From NCBI GenBank assembly GCA_023437715.1, contig JAEZFK010000083.1:91453-155452 (forward strand): a DNA stretch of 64,000 nucleotides. Reading direction: 5' to 3'. A program made the position numbers and the translations under genes. The notes under the pieces are model-generated. The model searched no databases, had not been told where the DNA came from, and was given only the letters and a program-made list of their open reading frames with translations. Positions 33,215-41,955 of the stretch are shown here, one piece after another. The first letter of the stretch is position 1. Every line of letters begins with the position of its first letter. Source of the DNA: Bacillota bacterium (GTDB taxonomy: Bacteria > Bacillota > Clostridia > Lachnospirales > Lachnospiraceae).

Positions 33215-34393
33215 ATGTTGAATTTTGATTTACACATCCCTACACGTATTATATTCGGTAAAGACACACACAAGGAAATCGGAGCCCTGCTGCGGCCCTA
33301 TGCGAAAAAGGTCCTGCTTCACTATGGCGGAAGCAGTATTAAAAAGAGCGGCCTGTATGACGAGGTAGTTGCTTCTCTGAAAGAAAGCAATTTGGAATTT
33401 GTTGAGCTGGGCGGTGTGGTTCCCAATCCACGGCTGTCCCTGGTCCATGAAGGAATTGAGCTTTGTAAAAAAGAAGGGGTGGATTTGATTCTGGCTGTGG
33501 GCGGAGGAAGCGCCATTGACTCAGCAAAGGCAATCGCAATGGGCGTTTACTACGACGGCGATGTATGGGAAATCTATGAACAGAGTAAGCCGGTTACGAA
33601 AGCAATGCCGGTTGCCACGATCCTGACGATCCCGGCAGCAGGCAGCGAATCCAGCAACTCAACGGTAATCACCAATGAAGAAAAGCAGATGAAGCTGGGA
33701 TATGGAAGCGATCATGTCCGTCCTTTGCTCAGCGTCATGAATCCGGAATTGTTCTTTACACTGCCGAAAAATCAGGTGGCTAACGGTGTGGCGGATATGA
33801 TGAGCCATATTTTTGAGCGCTACTTCACCAATACGGTACAGACCGATTTAACGGACGGATTATGCGAGACCACCTTAAAGACCATTATGAAAAATGCTTT
33901 GCTGGTATCCTCGGATATTAAAAATTATGACGCCTGGTGCCAGGTTGGATTCGGCGGCACCATCGCCCACAATGACCTGCTGGGCCTTGGCCGTGAGCAG
34001 GACTGGGCCTGTCATGGCATGGAGCATGAGCTCAGCGCCATTTACGATGTGGCTCATGGAGCAGGGCTGGCTGTACTGACTCCGGCATGGATGCAGTACG
34101 TCTATAAGACGAATATCAACATGTTCGTTCAGTTTGCCGTAAATGTAATGGGAGTGGAGGGCAGCTACCGTGATCCGGATGCCATTGTGATGGAAGGCAT
34201 TGCACGTCTGCGTGAATTCTATGGAAAAATGGGACTTCCATCCACCCTGTCCGAGCTTGGCATCGATGAGAGCAAGCTGGAAGTGATGGCAAAAAAATCA
34301 ACGGGAGAAGCCTACGGCGAGGAGCATCCCCTTGGCGGCTTGAAGAAGCTGTACTGGCAGGATGTGCTTGAGATTTATAAAATGGCGAAATAA
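33215..34393 (+). CDS. Iron-containing alcohol dehydrogenase (BdhA/YqhD-like)
   Basis: 392 residues, group III ADH. The NAD(P)-binding motif GGGSAIDSAKAIA is at ~92-105, and metal ligands lie in ANGVADMMSHIFERYF, CHGMEHELSAIYDVAHGAGL and EEHPLGG. The MLNFDLHIPTRIIFGKDT start is typical of the butanol-dehydrogenase/YqhD branch that reduces aldehydes with NADPH. It is the second gene of the MerR-linked operon. Confidence 0.92.
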   Translation: MLNFDLHIPTRIIFGKDTHKEIGALLRPYAKKVLLHYGGSSIKKSGLYDEVVASLKESNLEFVELGGVVPNPRLSLVHEGIELCKKEGVDLILAVGGGSAIDSAKAIAMGVYYDGDVWEIYEQSKPVTKAMPVATILTIPAAGSESSNSTVITNEEKQMKLGYGSDHVRPLLSVMNPELFFTLPKNQVANGVADMMSHIFERYFTNTVQTDLTDGLCETTLKTIMKNALLVSSDIKNYDAWCQVGFGGTIAHNDLLGLGREQDWACHGMEHELSAIYDVAHGAGLAVLTPAWMQYVYKTNINMFVQFAVNVMGVEGSYRDPDAIVMEGIARLREFYGKMGLPSTLSELGIDESKLEVMAKKSTGEAYGEEHPLGGLKKLYWQDVLEIYKMAK

Positions 34394-34431
34394 GATATAA
34401 CAGAAATATAATAGAAAAGGAGAAAGCTATT

Positions 34432-35349
34432 ATGAGACTTATGAAATTAGGGCAATCAGATTTGCAGGTGCCGGTTCTTGCAGTGGGCTGCATGCGCATT
34501 AACGGTTTGAGCAAAACGGACGCGGAGAATTTCGTTCAGACGGCTTTAGACAACGGTGCTAATTTTTTCGATCACGCGGATATCTATGGCGGGGGAACCT
34601 GTGAAGAAATATTTGCGGACGCAATCCACATGAACAACACGGTGCGGGAAAAGATTATCCTGCAATCCAAGTGCGGAATCCGGAAAGGGATGTTCGATTT
34701 CTCCAAGGAACATATTTTAGAGGCGGTAGACGGCAGCTTAAAGCGTCTGAAAACCGATTATCTGGATGTGCTTCTTCTTCACCGCCCCGACGCTTTAGTT
34801 GAACCGGAGGAGGTTGCAGAAGCATTTGACAAGCTTTACAGCAGCGGAAAGGTACGGAACTTCGGTGTGTCGAATCAGAATCCCATGCAGATCAAGCTGC
34901 TTCAGAAATTCTTAAATCAACCCATCATAGCAAACCAGCTGCAGCTTAGCATTACCAACTCCACCATGATTTCCGCAGGTATCCATGTGAATATGCTGGA
35001 TGAGCCGGCTGTCAGCCGTGACGGCAGCGTGCTGGATTTCTGCCGCTTAAATGATATTACCATACAGCCATGGTCTCCTTTCCAGTATGGATTTTTTGAA
35101 GGCGTCTTTTTAGGCAATGAAAAGTTCCCGGAGCTGAATGCCAGGATTGATGAAATTGCCGCCAAATATGAGGTGTCCAATACCACCATTGCATTGGCAT
35201 GGATTCTTCGCCATCCTGCACACATGCAGCCTGTGACAGGAACCATGAATCCTGAGCGCTTAAAAGACTGCATAAAGGCCGCAGATGTTTATTTAACCCG
35301 TGAAGAATGGTATGAAATTTACCGCGCTGCCGGGAATATCCTGCCATAA
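34432..35349 (+). CDS. Aldo/keto reductase (YdhF-like)
   Basis: 305 residues: NFFDHADIYGGGTCEEIF (Asp/Tyr), IILQSKCGIRKG (Lys), YLDVLLLHRPDALVEPEEVA (His), KVRNFGVSNQNPMQIKLLQK, and a C-terminal VTGTMNPERL cofactor loop. This is the E. coli YdhF branch. RBS AAAGGAG. Third gene of the aldehyde-response operon, followed by a terminator. Confidence 0.92.
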   Translation: MRLMKLGQSDLQVPVLAVGCMRINGLSKTDAENFVQTALDNGANFFDHADIYGGGTCEEIFADAIHMNNTVREKIILQSKCGIRKGMFDFSKEHILEAVDGSLKRLKTDYLDVLLLHRPDALVEPEEVAEAFDKLYSSGKVRNFGVSNQNPMQIKLLQKFLNQPIIANQLQLSITNSTMISAGIHVNMLDEPAVSRDGSVLDFCRLNDITIQPWSPFQYGFFEGVFLGNEKFPELNARIDEIAAKYEVSNTTIALAWILRHPAHMQPVTGTMNPERLKDCIKAADVYLTREEWYEIYRAAGNILP

Positions 35350-35394
35350 GCCGGTGCAGCGTTAAGAAGCGGTTGAAGGAAAGCAGAAAGAATA

Positions 35395-35441
35395 CGAAAA
35401 AAAGTGCGTTTCCCGGATTAAAGCGGAACCGCACTTTTTTT
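35395..35441 (+). terminator. Terminator of the aldehyde-response operon
   Basis: AAAAAAAGTGCG-TTTCC-CG pairs with CG-GGAA-CCGCACTTTTTTT around GATTAAAG; a strong A/T-flanked stem that could work in both directions. Confidence 0.8.
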
Positions 35442-35639
35442 GCGCTTATTTGATAAAAAATTAAAAAAGACAGAAATGAATGATATATGGTTATACTTTG
35501 TATAATAAGGGAATGCCAGGGAAACACGTGAAAGAACAGGTGCTTTTCCTGAAGAGTAAGACTGTTGGGTGACTGTTGGGTAAGCCGGAAGACAGGACGG
35601 TTTCCGCAGACCTTATGGGAGGAGATCGTTATAAATTTA

Positions 35640-36422
35640 ATGCGAGGGAATGAGCAGGAAAGGCAAATATATTACTATCGGTCCTTTACGGAAGATTTTA
35701 TAGAAAGCAAAAATCAAGGATTCCGGCTGCCGGAAAATTATTCATGGATTCGCGAAGGCCTGTTATACCGCATGGCATCCGGGATCATTTATCTGCTTGG
35801 GGTGATTTTTGCATTTTTCTACTGCCGGTTTGGCCTGCATGTAAAAATAAAAAACAAGGCCGTATTCCGGCAGTGCAGGGACACCGGCTTCTTCCTTTAC
35901 GGGAATCACACCCAGCCTGTGGGAGATGCGTTTCTTCCGATCCTGGCCCTCATTCCAAAACGTGTTTATGCCATAGTCAGTCCGGCGAATCTTGGAATCC
36001 CGGTTCTGGGGGCTATACTGCCGCCTCTTGGAGCCTTGCCGCTCCCGGAATCTTTTCATGGAATGAAGAAATTAAACGAAGCAATCCGGCAGCGGATTCA
36101 GGAGAGAAGCTGCGTGGTACTGTACCCGGAAGCCCATGTCTGGCCATGGTATACGGGCATCCGCCCTTTCCCATCAGTATCCTTTGGATTTCCGGTGGAG
36201 CAGGGTGTCCCATCTTTTTCCATGACGACCACCTACCAGAAAAGAAAGCAGGGGAAAAAGCCGGGGATCACGGTTTATCTGGACGGGCCCTTTTATCCCG
36301 ACAATTCCCTTTCCAAAAAGGAACAAAAAAACAAGCTTCGGGATGAGATTTATCGCTGCATGGTTTTGCGCAGCGGGAAAAGCACCTGCCAGTATATTTT
36401 ATATGAAGAGGAGAAAATTTAG
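35640..36422 (+). CDS. 1-acylglycerol-3-phosphate acyltransferase-like (PlsC family)
   Basis: About 260 residues with one N-terminal membrane helix (MASGIIYLLGVIFAFFYCRF). The acyltransferase block is GNHTQPVGD, with five rather than four residues between His and Asp, so the alignment to NHX4D is imperfect. The second block VVLYPEAHVWPWYTGIRPF matches the glycerophosphate-binding motif. ATG 35640 is chosen; its RBS GGGAGGAG is 15 nt away, so the start is uncertain. It begins an acyltransferase-GT8-GT8-acyltransferase cluster, pointing to a glycolipid or cell-surface lipid product (inference). Confidence 0.75.
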   Translation: MRGNEQERQIYYYRSFTEDFIESKNQGFRLPENYSWIREGLLYRMASGIIYLLGVIFAFFYCRFGLHVKIKNKAVFRQCRDTGFFLYGNHTQPVGDAFLPILALIPKRVYAIVSPANLGIPVLGAILPPLGALPLPESFHGMKKLNEAIRQRIQERSCVVLYPEAHVWPWYTGIRPFPSVSFGFPVEQGVPSFSMTTTYQKRKQGKKPGITVYLDGPFYPDNSLSKKEQKNKLRDEIYRCMVLRSGKSTCQYILYEEEKI

Positions 36423-36423
36423 A

Positions 36424-37269
36424 ATGGATATCCTTTATTGCGGCGATGAAAAAATCGAAGACGGGTTGGTGATCTCCATTCTGTCTTTGCTTGAAAATGT
36501 GAAAGAGACCCTGCACATTTATGTGCTGACCATGAGTCTTAATATTGCAGGAAAAGCATATCATTCTATAGCTGGTTCCTTCATAGGGTCCTTGGATGAA
36601 ATCGTAAAGAAGACCGATTCCGGCAATTTTGTTACTCTCATTGATGTTACGGAAATGTTTTGCCGGGAGATGCCGGAGGCCAATTTAAATACGCGGTTTA
36701 CTCCTTACTGCATGCTGAGGCTGTTTGCGGATAAAATTCCGGAGCTTCCGGAGAAAATACTTTATCTGGATAATGATGTGATCTGTCGGAAAGACTGTTC
36801 GGAATTCTTCCATCAGGATATTTCAGAGTATGAATTTGCCGGTGTCCTTGATTATTACGGACGCTGGTTTTTCCGCAGGAATCTCCTGAGGATGGATTAT
36901 CAGAATTCAGGAGTTCTGCTGATGAATCTGCAAATGCTCCGCAGGACGGGACTGCTGCAAAAATGCAGGAAGCTGTGTGCGGAAAAGGAGATGTTTCTTC
37001 CTGATCAGTCCGCACTGAACAAGCTCTCTGTTTCAAAGAAAATACAGCCCCGCCGGTTTAACGAACAGCGCAAGCTGCGGGAAGATACGGTTTTTCAGCA
37101 TTTCACCACCAGCTTTCGCTTTTTTCCATGGTTCCATACGGTGACGGTGAAGCCCTGGGAGATTGAAAAGATGCACAGCAAATTGAAATTGCATGAATAC
37201 GATGCACTTCTTTATGAATACAGGCGGCTGCTGCCTGAAATCAAAGCAGGGAATTTGGGAGGGAGTTAA
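36424..37269 (+). CDS. Glycosyltransferase family 8
   Basis: 281 residues from ATG 36424, one base after the preceding stop. GT8 features: YLDNDVICRKDCSEFF carries the DxD metal motif, MDYQNSGVLLMNLQMLRRTG, and DQSALNKL. It transfers a hexose from a nucleotide sugar to an unknown acceptor in the cytoplasm. Overlaps the next GT8 by one base (TAATG), so the pair is translationally coupled. Confidence 0.85.
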   Translation: MDILYCGDEKIEDGLVISILSLLENVKETLHIYVLTMSLNIAGKAYHSIAGSFIGSLDEIVKKTDSGNFVTLIDVTEMFCREMPEANLNTRFTPYCMLRLFADKIPELPEKILYLDNDVICRKDCSEFFHQDISEYEFAGVLDYYGRWFFRRNLLRMDYQNSGVLLMNLQMLRRTGLLQKCRKLCAEKEMFLPDQSALNKLSVSKKIQPRRFNEQRKLREDTVFQHFTTSFRFFPWFHTVTVKPWEIEKMHSKLKLHEYDALLYEYRRLLPEIKAGNLGGS

Positions 37270-38231
37270 TGAAAGAGTCCAGGGAAATTGTGCCGATTTT
37301 TTTCTCAATTGATGACGGCTATGCCCCGCTGCTGGGGGTCGCTTTATACTCGATGCTTCAAAACGCTTCAAAAGAATACCGGTATAGGGTATTTGTTCTT
37401 TATAAGGAACTCAGTGAGCAAAATAAGGAAAAGCTTACCCGTTTACAGACTGAAAACTGTGAGATCCGGTTTGCTGAAATGGAAGACCGGCTGAGCGTTA
37501 TCAAGGACCAGATGTCCAACAGGCTGAGGGCGGATTATTTTACCCTTACCATTTATTTCCGCCTGTTCATTCCTGCCATGTTTCCCCAATATGATAAGGG
37601 AATTTATCTGGACAGCGATATTGTTGTTCCCGGCGATATATCGGAGCTGTATCAGGTGGAGCTGGGAGAAAATCTGCTGGGGGCTGCGGTTGATCCCGCC
37701 ATTGTAAATATTGCAGAGCTGACGAGACATGCGGAGCTCTGCGTAGGTGTTGAGAAGAATCAATATTTCAATTCAGGGGTCCTTTTGATGAATTTAAAGA
37801 AACTGAGGGAAGCCCGTATAGAGAGGCGCTTTCTGGAATTGTTTAATAAGTACCATTTTGATTCCATTGCGCCTGACCAGGATTATCTCAATGCAATGTG
37901 CAGCGGAAAGATCACTTATCTGCCGGCTTCCTGGGATGCCATGCCGTCAGAGGCGGAAGAACCGGTGGAAGATCCCAGGCTGGTTCATTACAACTTATTT
38001 GCAAAGCCCTGGTACTATGATGATGTGCAATACGAGGAGTATTTTTGGCGCTATGCAAAATCTTCCGGATTCTTTCCTGAAATCCTGGCTATGAAAGCCT
38101 CCTATACGGACCGGGAGAAGGAATCCGACAGAGAGCACCTGGCCCTGCTGCTTTCCCGGGGAAATGCCACCGGGGACGGCGAAGTAACCTTTCGGACAGT
38201 ATTTAATGAAGGAAAAGAAGCCCGTTTATGA
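37269..38231 (+). CDS. Glycosyltransferase family 8
   Basis: 320 residues. The start IVPIFFSIDDGYAPLLGVAL followed by YSML is the GT8 nucleotide-sugar site; the metal motif is GIYLDSDIVVPGDISEL; FNSGVLLMNLKKLREA and PDQDYLNAM follow. It resembles LgtC-like general stress GT8 proteins. It overlaps the second acyltransferase by 4 bp. The acceptor is unknown; the flanking acyltransferases suggest a lipid. Confidence 0.9.
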   Translation: MKESREIVPIFFSIDDGYAPLLGVALYSMLQNASKEYRYRVFVLYKELSEQNKEKLTRLQTENCEIRFAEMEDRLSVIKDQMSNRLRADYFTLTIYFRLFIPAMFPQYDKGIYLDSDIVVPGDISELYQVELGENLLGAAVDPAIVNIAELTRHAELCVGVEKNQYFNSGVLLMNLKKLREARIERRFLELFNKYHFDSIAPDQDYLNAMCSGKITYLPASWDAMPSEAEEPVEDPRLVHYNLFAKPWYYDDVQYEEYFWRYAKSSGFFPEILAMKASYTDREKESDREHLALLLSRGNATGDGEVTFRTVFNEGKEARL

Positions 38232-39103
38232 TTATTGGAGAAAAGAGAGAGAAGGTCATCGAAAACATCAGAAGGGCTGCGGAAGAAGGCGCCTTTCATG
38301 CCAAGGTTGAAGTGGGAGACCCTGTATTAACGGAACAGCAAAAGGAAGTCCTCCTTGAAAATCATTTAAGGAAAAGGCGGACCCTGGGTTTCTGGTTAAA
38401 CAATAAGATCGCACGCCACATAATACATATCATCACAAAAAAGGCCAACCGGGAGACGGTTATATTGGGGCTGGAAAATGCCGGCCGGATAAGGGGCGGC
38501 GCCATTATTACGAGCAATCATTTCAGCCCCTTTGACAATACCATTGTGCGCACCCTGGCGTGGAGGCTGGGAAAAAGGAAGCTTTCCATTATCAGCCAGG
38601 ACACAAATCTGGCTATGACAGGCTGGATCGGCTATCTGATGAATTATGCGGATATCATTCCCATCAGCCGCATCCCAAGCTATATGTCGTCTAAATTTGA
38701 GCCCCTGCTGAAAAAAGAGCTGAACAGAAACAATTGCGTATTGATATACCCGGAGCAGGAAATGTGGTTTAACTACTGCAAGCCCCGTCCAATGAAGCGG
38801 GGAGCCTATTATTATGCCGCAAAGTTCGGAGTCCCTGTCATATCCTGTTTCGTGGAAATGCAGGTGCAGGATGAATTGGATACACCGGAATTTCACAAGG
38901 TCCGGTATGTGATGTATGTTCTGCCTGCAATCTATCCTGATCCCGCCCAATCCGTCAGGGATAACAGCATTGCCATGTGTAAACTGGATTATGAGCAGAA
39001 GAAAAAAGCCTATGAAGCCGCTTATGGAAAACCTCTGGATTATGGGTTTGATCCGGCAGATATTGCCGGATGGATTCCGCCATGCGCAGGAGAAATGCCG
39101 TAA
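38228..39103 (+). CDS. Lysophospholipid acyltransferase family protein (PlsC)
   Basis: 291 residues. Classical NHX4D catalytic block in TSNHFSPFDNTIVR and second block CVLIYPEQEMWFNYCKPRPM. An N-terminal ~60-residue extension precedes the domain. Overlaps the GT8 gene by ATGA. Acylates a lysophospholipid or glycolipid. It is the second, distinct acyltransferase of the cluster; the two share only motif-level similarity. Confidence 0.88.
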   Translation: MIIGEKREKVIENIRRAAEEGAFHAKVEVGDPVLTEQQKEVLLENHLRKRRTLGFWLNNKIARHIIHIITKKANRETVILGLENAGRIRGGAIITSNHFSPFDNTIVRTLAWRLGKRKLSIISQDTNLAMTGWIGYLMNYADIIPISRIPSYMSSKFEPLLKKELNRNNCVLIYPEQEMWFNYCKPRPMKRGAYYYAAKFGVPVISCFVEMQVQDELDTPEFHKVRYVMYVLPAIYPDPAQSVRDNSIAMCKLDYEQKKKAYEAAYGKPLDYGFDPADIAGWIPPCAGEMP

Positions 39104-39170
39104 TTTCCTGACTTTCTCTGTATAGTTTCTATGGAAATACAGAAACTATTGACAGACAGGAGGTATTATT

Positions 39171-39386
39171 ATGGCAAAAGCAGGCATGAGAAGACCGAGT
39201 CCCTATGATCCAAAGAATCATGGAACGGAAAATCACGAGAAAATGAATCACCCAAGGAATGAGCAGGCCCAGGTGCCGGAAATCCAGGGCGCTGCGAAAA
39301 ATGGAAATGAGAAAGCCGGTCCTATCAATGCTCCAAACTGGGCAAGAGACGATTACAAAATGGGGAACAGGCATGACGGTGTTTAA
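39171..39386 (+). CDS. Small hydrophilic protein of unknown function (71 aa)
   Basis: Begins MAKAGMRRPSPYDPKNHGTE, after the strong RBS AGGAGG. It is rich in Asn, Pro, Lys and His, with no membrane segment, signal or recognised domain, and is probably disordered. A perfect 26-bp-stem terminator overlaps its stop, which supports real expression. It lies 67 bp after the acyltransferase and may be co-transcribed. I do not recognise the family. Confidence 0.65.
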   Translation: MAKAGMRRPSPYDPKNHGTENHEKMNHPRNEQAQVPEIQGAAKNGNEKAGPINAPNWARDDYKMGNRHDGV

Positions 39387-39448
39387 GAAAGAGAGTGTTA
39401 TAAAAGCGGCTGGGTTACTTCCGCCGCTTTTATAACACTCTCTTTCTT
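39385..39448. terminator. Bidirectional terminator with perfect 26-bp stem
   Basis: Left arm 39385-39410 and right arm 39423-39448 are exact reverse complements (AAGAAAGAGAGTG... / ...CACTCTCTTTCTT) around a 12-nt loop. It serves the plus-strand small gene and the convergent minus-strand metal locus. Confidence 0.9.
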
Positions 39449-39465
39449 TTATCCTGTCTGCCGGA

Positions 39466-40377
39466 TCAATAGGCATAGACGTATCCTTCGACCTCTTTTG
39501 CCGGAGTTATTTCCGTAACAGTCAGCTCAGGCGTATAGCAGGTTTGCCCGTTATATTCATATTCAGAAGTAAAAAGGACCCCTTCTACCGTCACCCACGA
39601 ATTGCTTTTTAACTGGGGCGTTTTATCATATTTGCAGATAAGGCCTACAGGCGATAAGTCAGCCACGCAGCAGGTCATGAGAAGCCGGGAGGCCATAAAT
39701 TCGTCTTTTTGGAGTGTGTCGTCTATGTATACAAATCCGGTCATCTTAATTGTATAGTTCACATATTTCTGAGGATTTATGTTTATTTCAGATACCCAAA
39801 ATCCAAAATCATCGTTGGAAACCGTAATTGTTTTGAGTTCTTCATCCAATCCGGGAAGCACATCTGAAAATTCTTTCTGGGGCGCGGTGCTTTCCTCCTC
39901 AGGTGCGGCTGGGGACGTACTATCCTGAGCAGTGTTTTCCTGCGAAGTCTGGGATTTTTCTGTGCTATCATCGGAAAGGAAATTATAATCAGATACAGGT
40001 CCCGGATTGCCTTGATCGCCGGGTACTGGCTTCCCGGTTAAATTTCCCTGGATCTGGCTGACGGAATATTTACGTACAAGGTCGGAGGTGTTGATTGTGC
40101 TGTGAGGCATGAATAAAATCAATACCGGAATGAGGAGAACAAGGCAGTGAGGCAATCTTATCTGGTATTGAGGCCGGAACAGCCGGTTGATGTCTGTGAA
40201 TGCCCATATCACCATGAGGATAAGGGTGAAATAAAAGTAGGGCTTCATCCTGGGAGTGACGTAATTCAAATACCTTTCGCTTTTTAAAAGGTAAAATATG
40301 ATTCCGGCAAAGCTTAGGCAGGACAGCAGTTCCAGAAAAGCCTGAAGATTGAAGGATTTGGATTTTACCTGCATCAT
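39466..40377 (-). CDS. TIGR03943-family membrane protein (YcgQ-like permease partner)
   Basis: 303 residues with three N-terminal membrane helices (12-30, 43-62, 78-95), an acidic Ser/Thr-rich linker, and a C-terminal OB-like domain (VNYTIKMTGFVYIDD, MTCCVADLSPVGLICKYD, WVTVEGVL). This is the TIGR03943 partner of DUF318 permeases such as B. subtilis YcgR/YcgQ. Its ATG overlaps the stop of the upstream permease fusion. Probably part of a metal-related membrane complex. Confidence 0.85.
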   Translation of the reverse strand: MMQVKSKSFNLQAFLELLSCLSFAGIIFYLLKSERYLNYVTPRMKPYFYFTLILMVIWAFTDINRLFRPQYQIRLPHCLVLLIPVLILFMPHSTINTSDLVRKYSVSQIQGNLTGKPVPGDQGNPGPVSDYNFLSDDSTEKSQTSQENTAQDSTSPAAPEEESTAPQKEFSDVLPGLDEELKTITVSNDDFGFWVSEININPQKYVNYTIKMTGFVYIDDTLQKDEFMASRLLMTCCVADLSPVGLICKYDKTPQLKSNSWVTVEGVLFTSEYEYNGQTCYTPELTVTEITPAKEVEGYVYAY

Positions 40378-41951
40378 AGGATTCCTCCGAAATTAAAAAA
40401 GAGAAAGACACTGAGAAAGCATACGATAAAAGCCGTAAGGGACAATTTAATCACAAAACGTTTTGAAAACCCGGAGGACAGCATCATCACGTTTTTTATA
40501 TCTATCATCGGACCAAATATCAGGAATCCCATAATTGCTCCTGCCGGAAACAGGCCGGTGAAGCTTTGTGCGATCACCGCATCGGAAGAGGAGCAAAGGG
40601 AAAGGACAAAGGCCATTGCCATCATGATGATTGTGGAAAGAGCCAGGCCGGCATCTTTCTGAGGGGTTGACAATAACCCGGTTCCCATTGCCTGAAAAAA
40701 GGAAGAAATAAGCCCTCCCATAATCAGGTACTTCCCTATGTAATAGAACTCAGACTGGGCGTGGCTGAAAAAAACACGGATTTTTCCCCATAGAGAAGCG
40801 GCAGGATCAGGCAGTTCATTGAAACCGCAGCTGCACATGGCTTTGTCATAGGTGCTTTCGGAGAGGGCAGGCTGTTTTAACGGAAAGGCGTAAAAAGTCA
40901 GACCGATCAGGACGGAAGTCACAATACCAAAGGAAACCCGCATGAGCATGTAGGTAAGGCTGCCTCCGAATGCGTAATAGGTGGAAAGCATAACGACAGG
41001 ATTGATGATCGGAGCAGCCGTCATAAACGTAACGGCTGCAGGGAGAGGAACTCCCTTTTTTACCAGCCCCTTTAGTATGGGGATGGAGGTACAGTCGCAT
41101 ACCGGAAGGCAGAAACCGAACAGGACCGCGGCTGCCATTCCAAGGCCTATGGACTTGGGAAACCAGCGTTCAATCACACCGGCTGGTATAAAAACCTGAA
41201 TAAAAGAGGAAATCAATATGCCAATAAGTAAAAAGGGAATGGCCTGAAGGATCACTCCTATAAACAGATTGATCAGCAGGTTTTCATTTATTTCCAATAG
41301 ATCAATCAGAACCTTTAATGTGGTGCCCAATAAAAATACAGCCGCTGCGGATTGGAAGAAAGTGGAAAGAGGGTGGACTCTTTTCTGAAAAAGTTCCTGG
41401 TACAGGTCATTTCCCTCGCTTGCTTCGCAGATATAAATGTCAGGGTTCAGCCCTTTCAAAAGGTGCCTGATCCGGTGAAATGTCTTTGGCGTATGGGCAT
41501 TCCTAAGGACAGCAATGTCACAGTTTGAAATCTGCTCCGGCAGGGCGGCCCCTGTCTTTCCGAGGAGCTGACTGATGGTTTGGGCGTCAGCGATATGAAC
41601 AACCTTTTCTATTTTGCAGAGGTTTTTTAAGGAATCGGTTAAAAATAAAGAGTACAGCTGTGAAAAAGGCATCATGCCGTTCCATTCCACCCAGACCATG
41701 TCCGGCTTATACTGTTTCAGGCAGTCATATATACGGCTTATGACAAGCTGGGGCTGCTGGTCCGTGACTTTTTGCGGAAAGGCTATGGTCCTGCAGTCAT
41801 TGCCGTAATTCTGAAAATCCTCTTCCCCGCTTTCAAACTGAAGGACCAGCATTTTCAGGCCTTTCCAGGCCTTGTTGTTTAAATGTTCATTTAAAAAAGA
41901 GGTTTTGCCGGAATCAAGAAAACCTGTTATAACAAAGGTTGGTATTGCCAT
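40374..41951 (-). CDS. G3E (CobW-like) GTPase fused to DUF318 permease
   Basis: 525 residues in two parts. Residues 1-200 resemble a G3E/CobW GTPase: P-loop GFLDSGKTS near the N-terminus, VWVEWNGMMP in place of the usual 'E.SG', and no CxCC metal motif. Residues 210-525 are a DUF318 (YcgR-type) permease: PVCDCTSIPILKGLVKKGVP, AAPIINPVVMLSTYYAFGG, and LCSSSDAVIAQSFTGLFPAG with eight or so helices. In relatives the two are separate genes. It sits between a full-length G3E GTPase and the TIGR03943 protein, downstream of feoAB. Confidence 0.85.
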   Translation of the reverse strand: MAIPTFVITGFLDSGKTSFLNEHLNNKAWKGLKMLVLQFESGEEDFQNYGNDCRTIAFPQKVTDQQPQLVISRIYDCLKQYKPDMVWVEWNGMMPFSQLYSLFLTDSLKNLCKIEKVVHIADAQTISQLLGKTGAALPEQISNCDIAVLRNAHTPKTFHRIRHLLKGLNPDIYICEASEGNDLYQELFQKRVHPLSTFFQSAAAVFLLGTTLKVLIDLLEINENLLINLFIGVILQAIPFLLIGILISSFIQVFIPAGVIERWFPKSIGLGMAAAVLFGFCLPVCDCTSIPILKGLVKKGVPLPAAVTFMTAAPIINPVVMLSTYYAFGGSLTYMLMRVSFGIVTSVLIGLTFYAFPLKQPALSESTYDKAMCSCGFNELPDPAASLWGKIRVFFSHAQSEFYYIGKYLIMGGLISSFFQAMGTGLLSTPQKDAGLALSTIIMMAMAFVLSLCSSSDAVIAQSFTGLFPAGAIMGFLIFGPMIDIKNVMMLSSGFSKRFVIKLSLTAFIVCFLSVFLFFNFGGIL

Positions 41952-41955
41952 TTTG

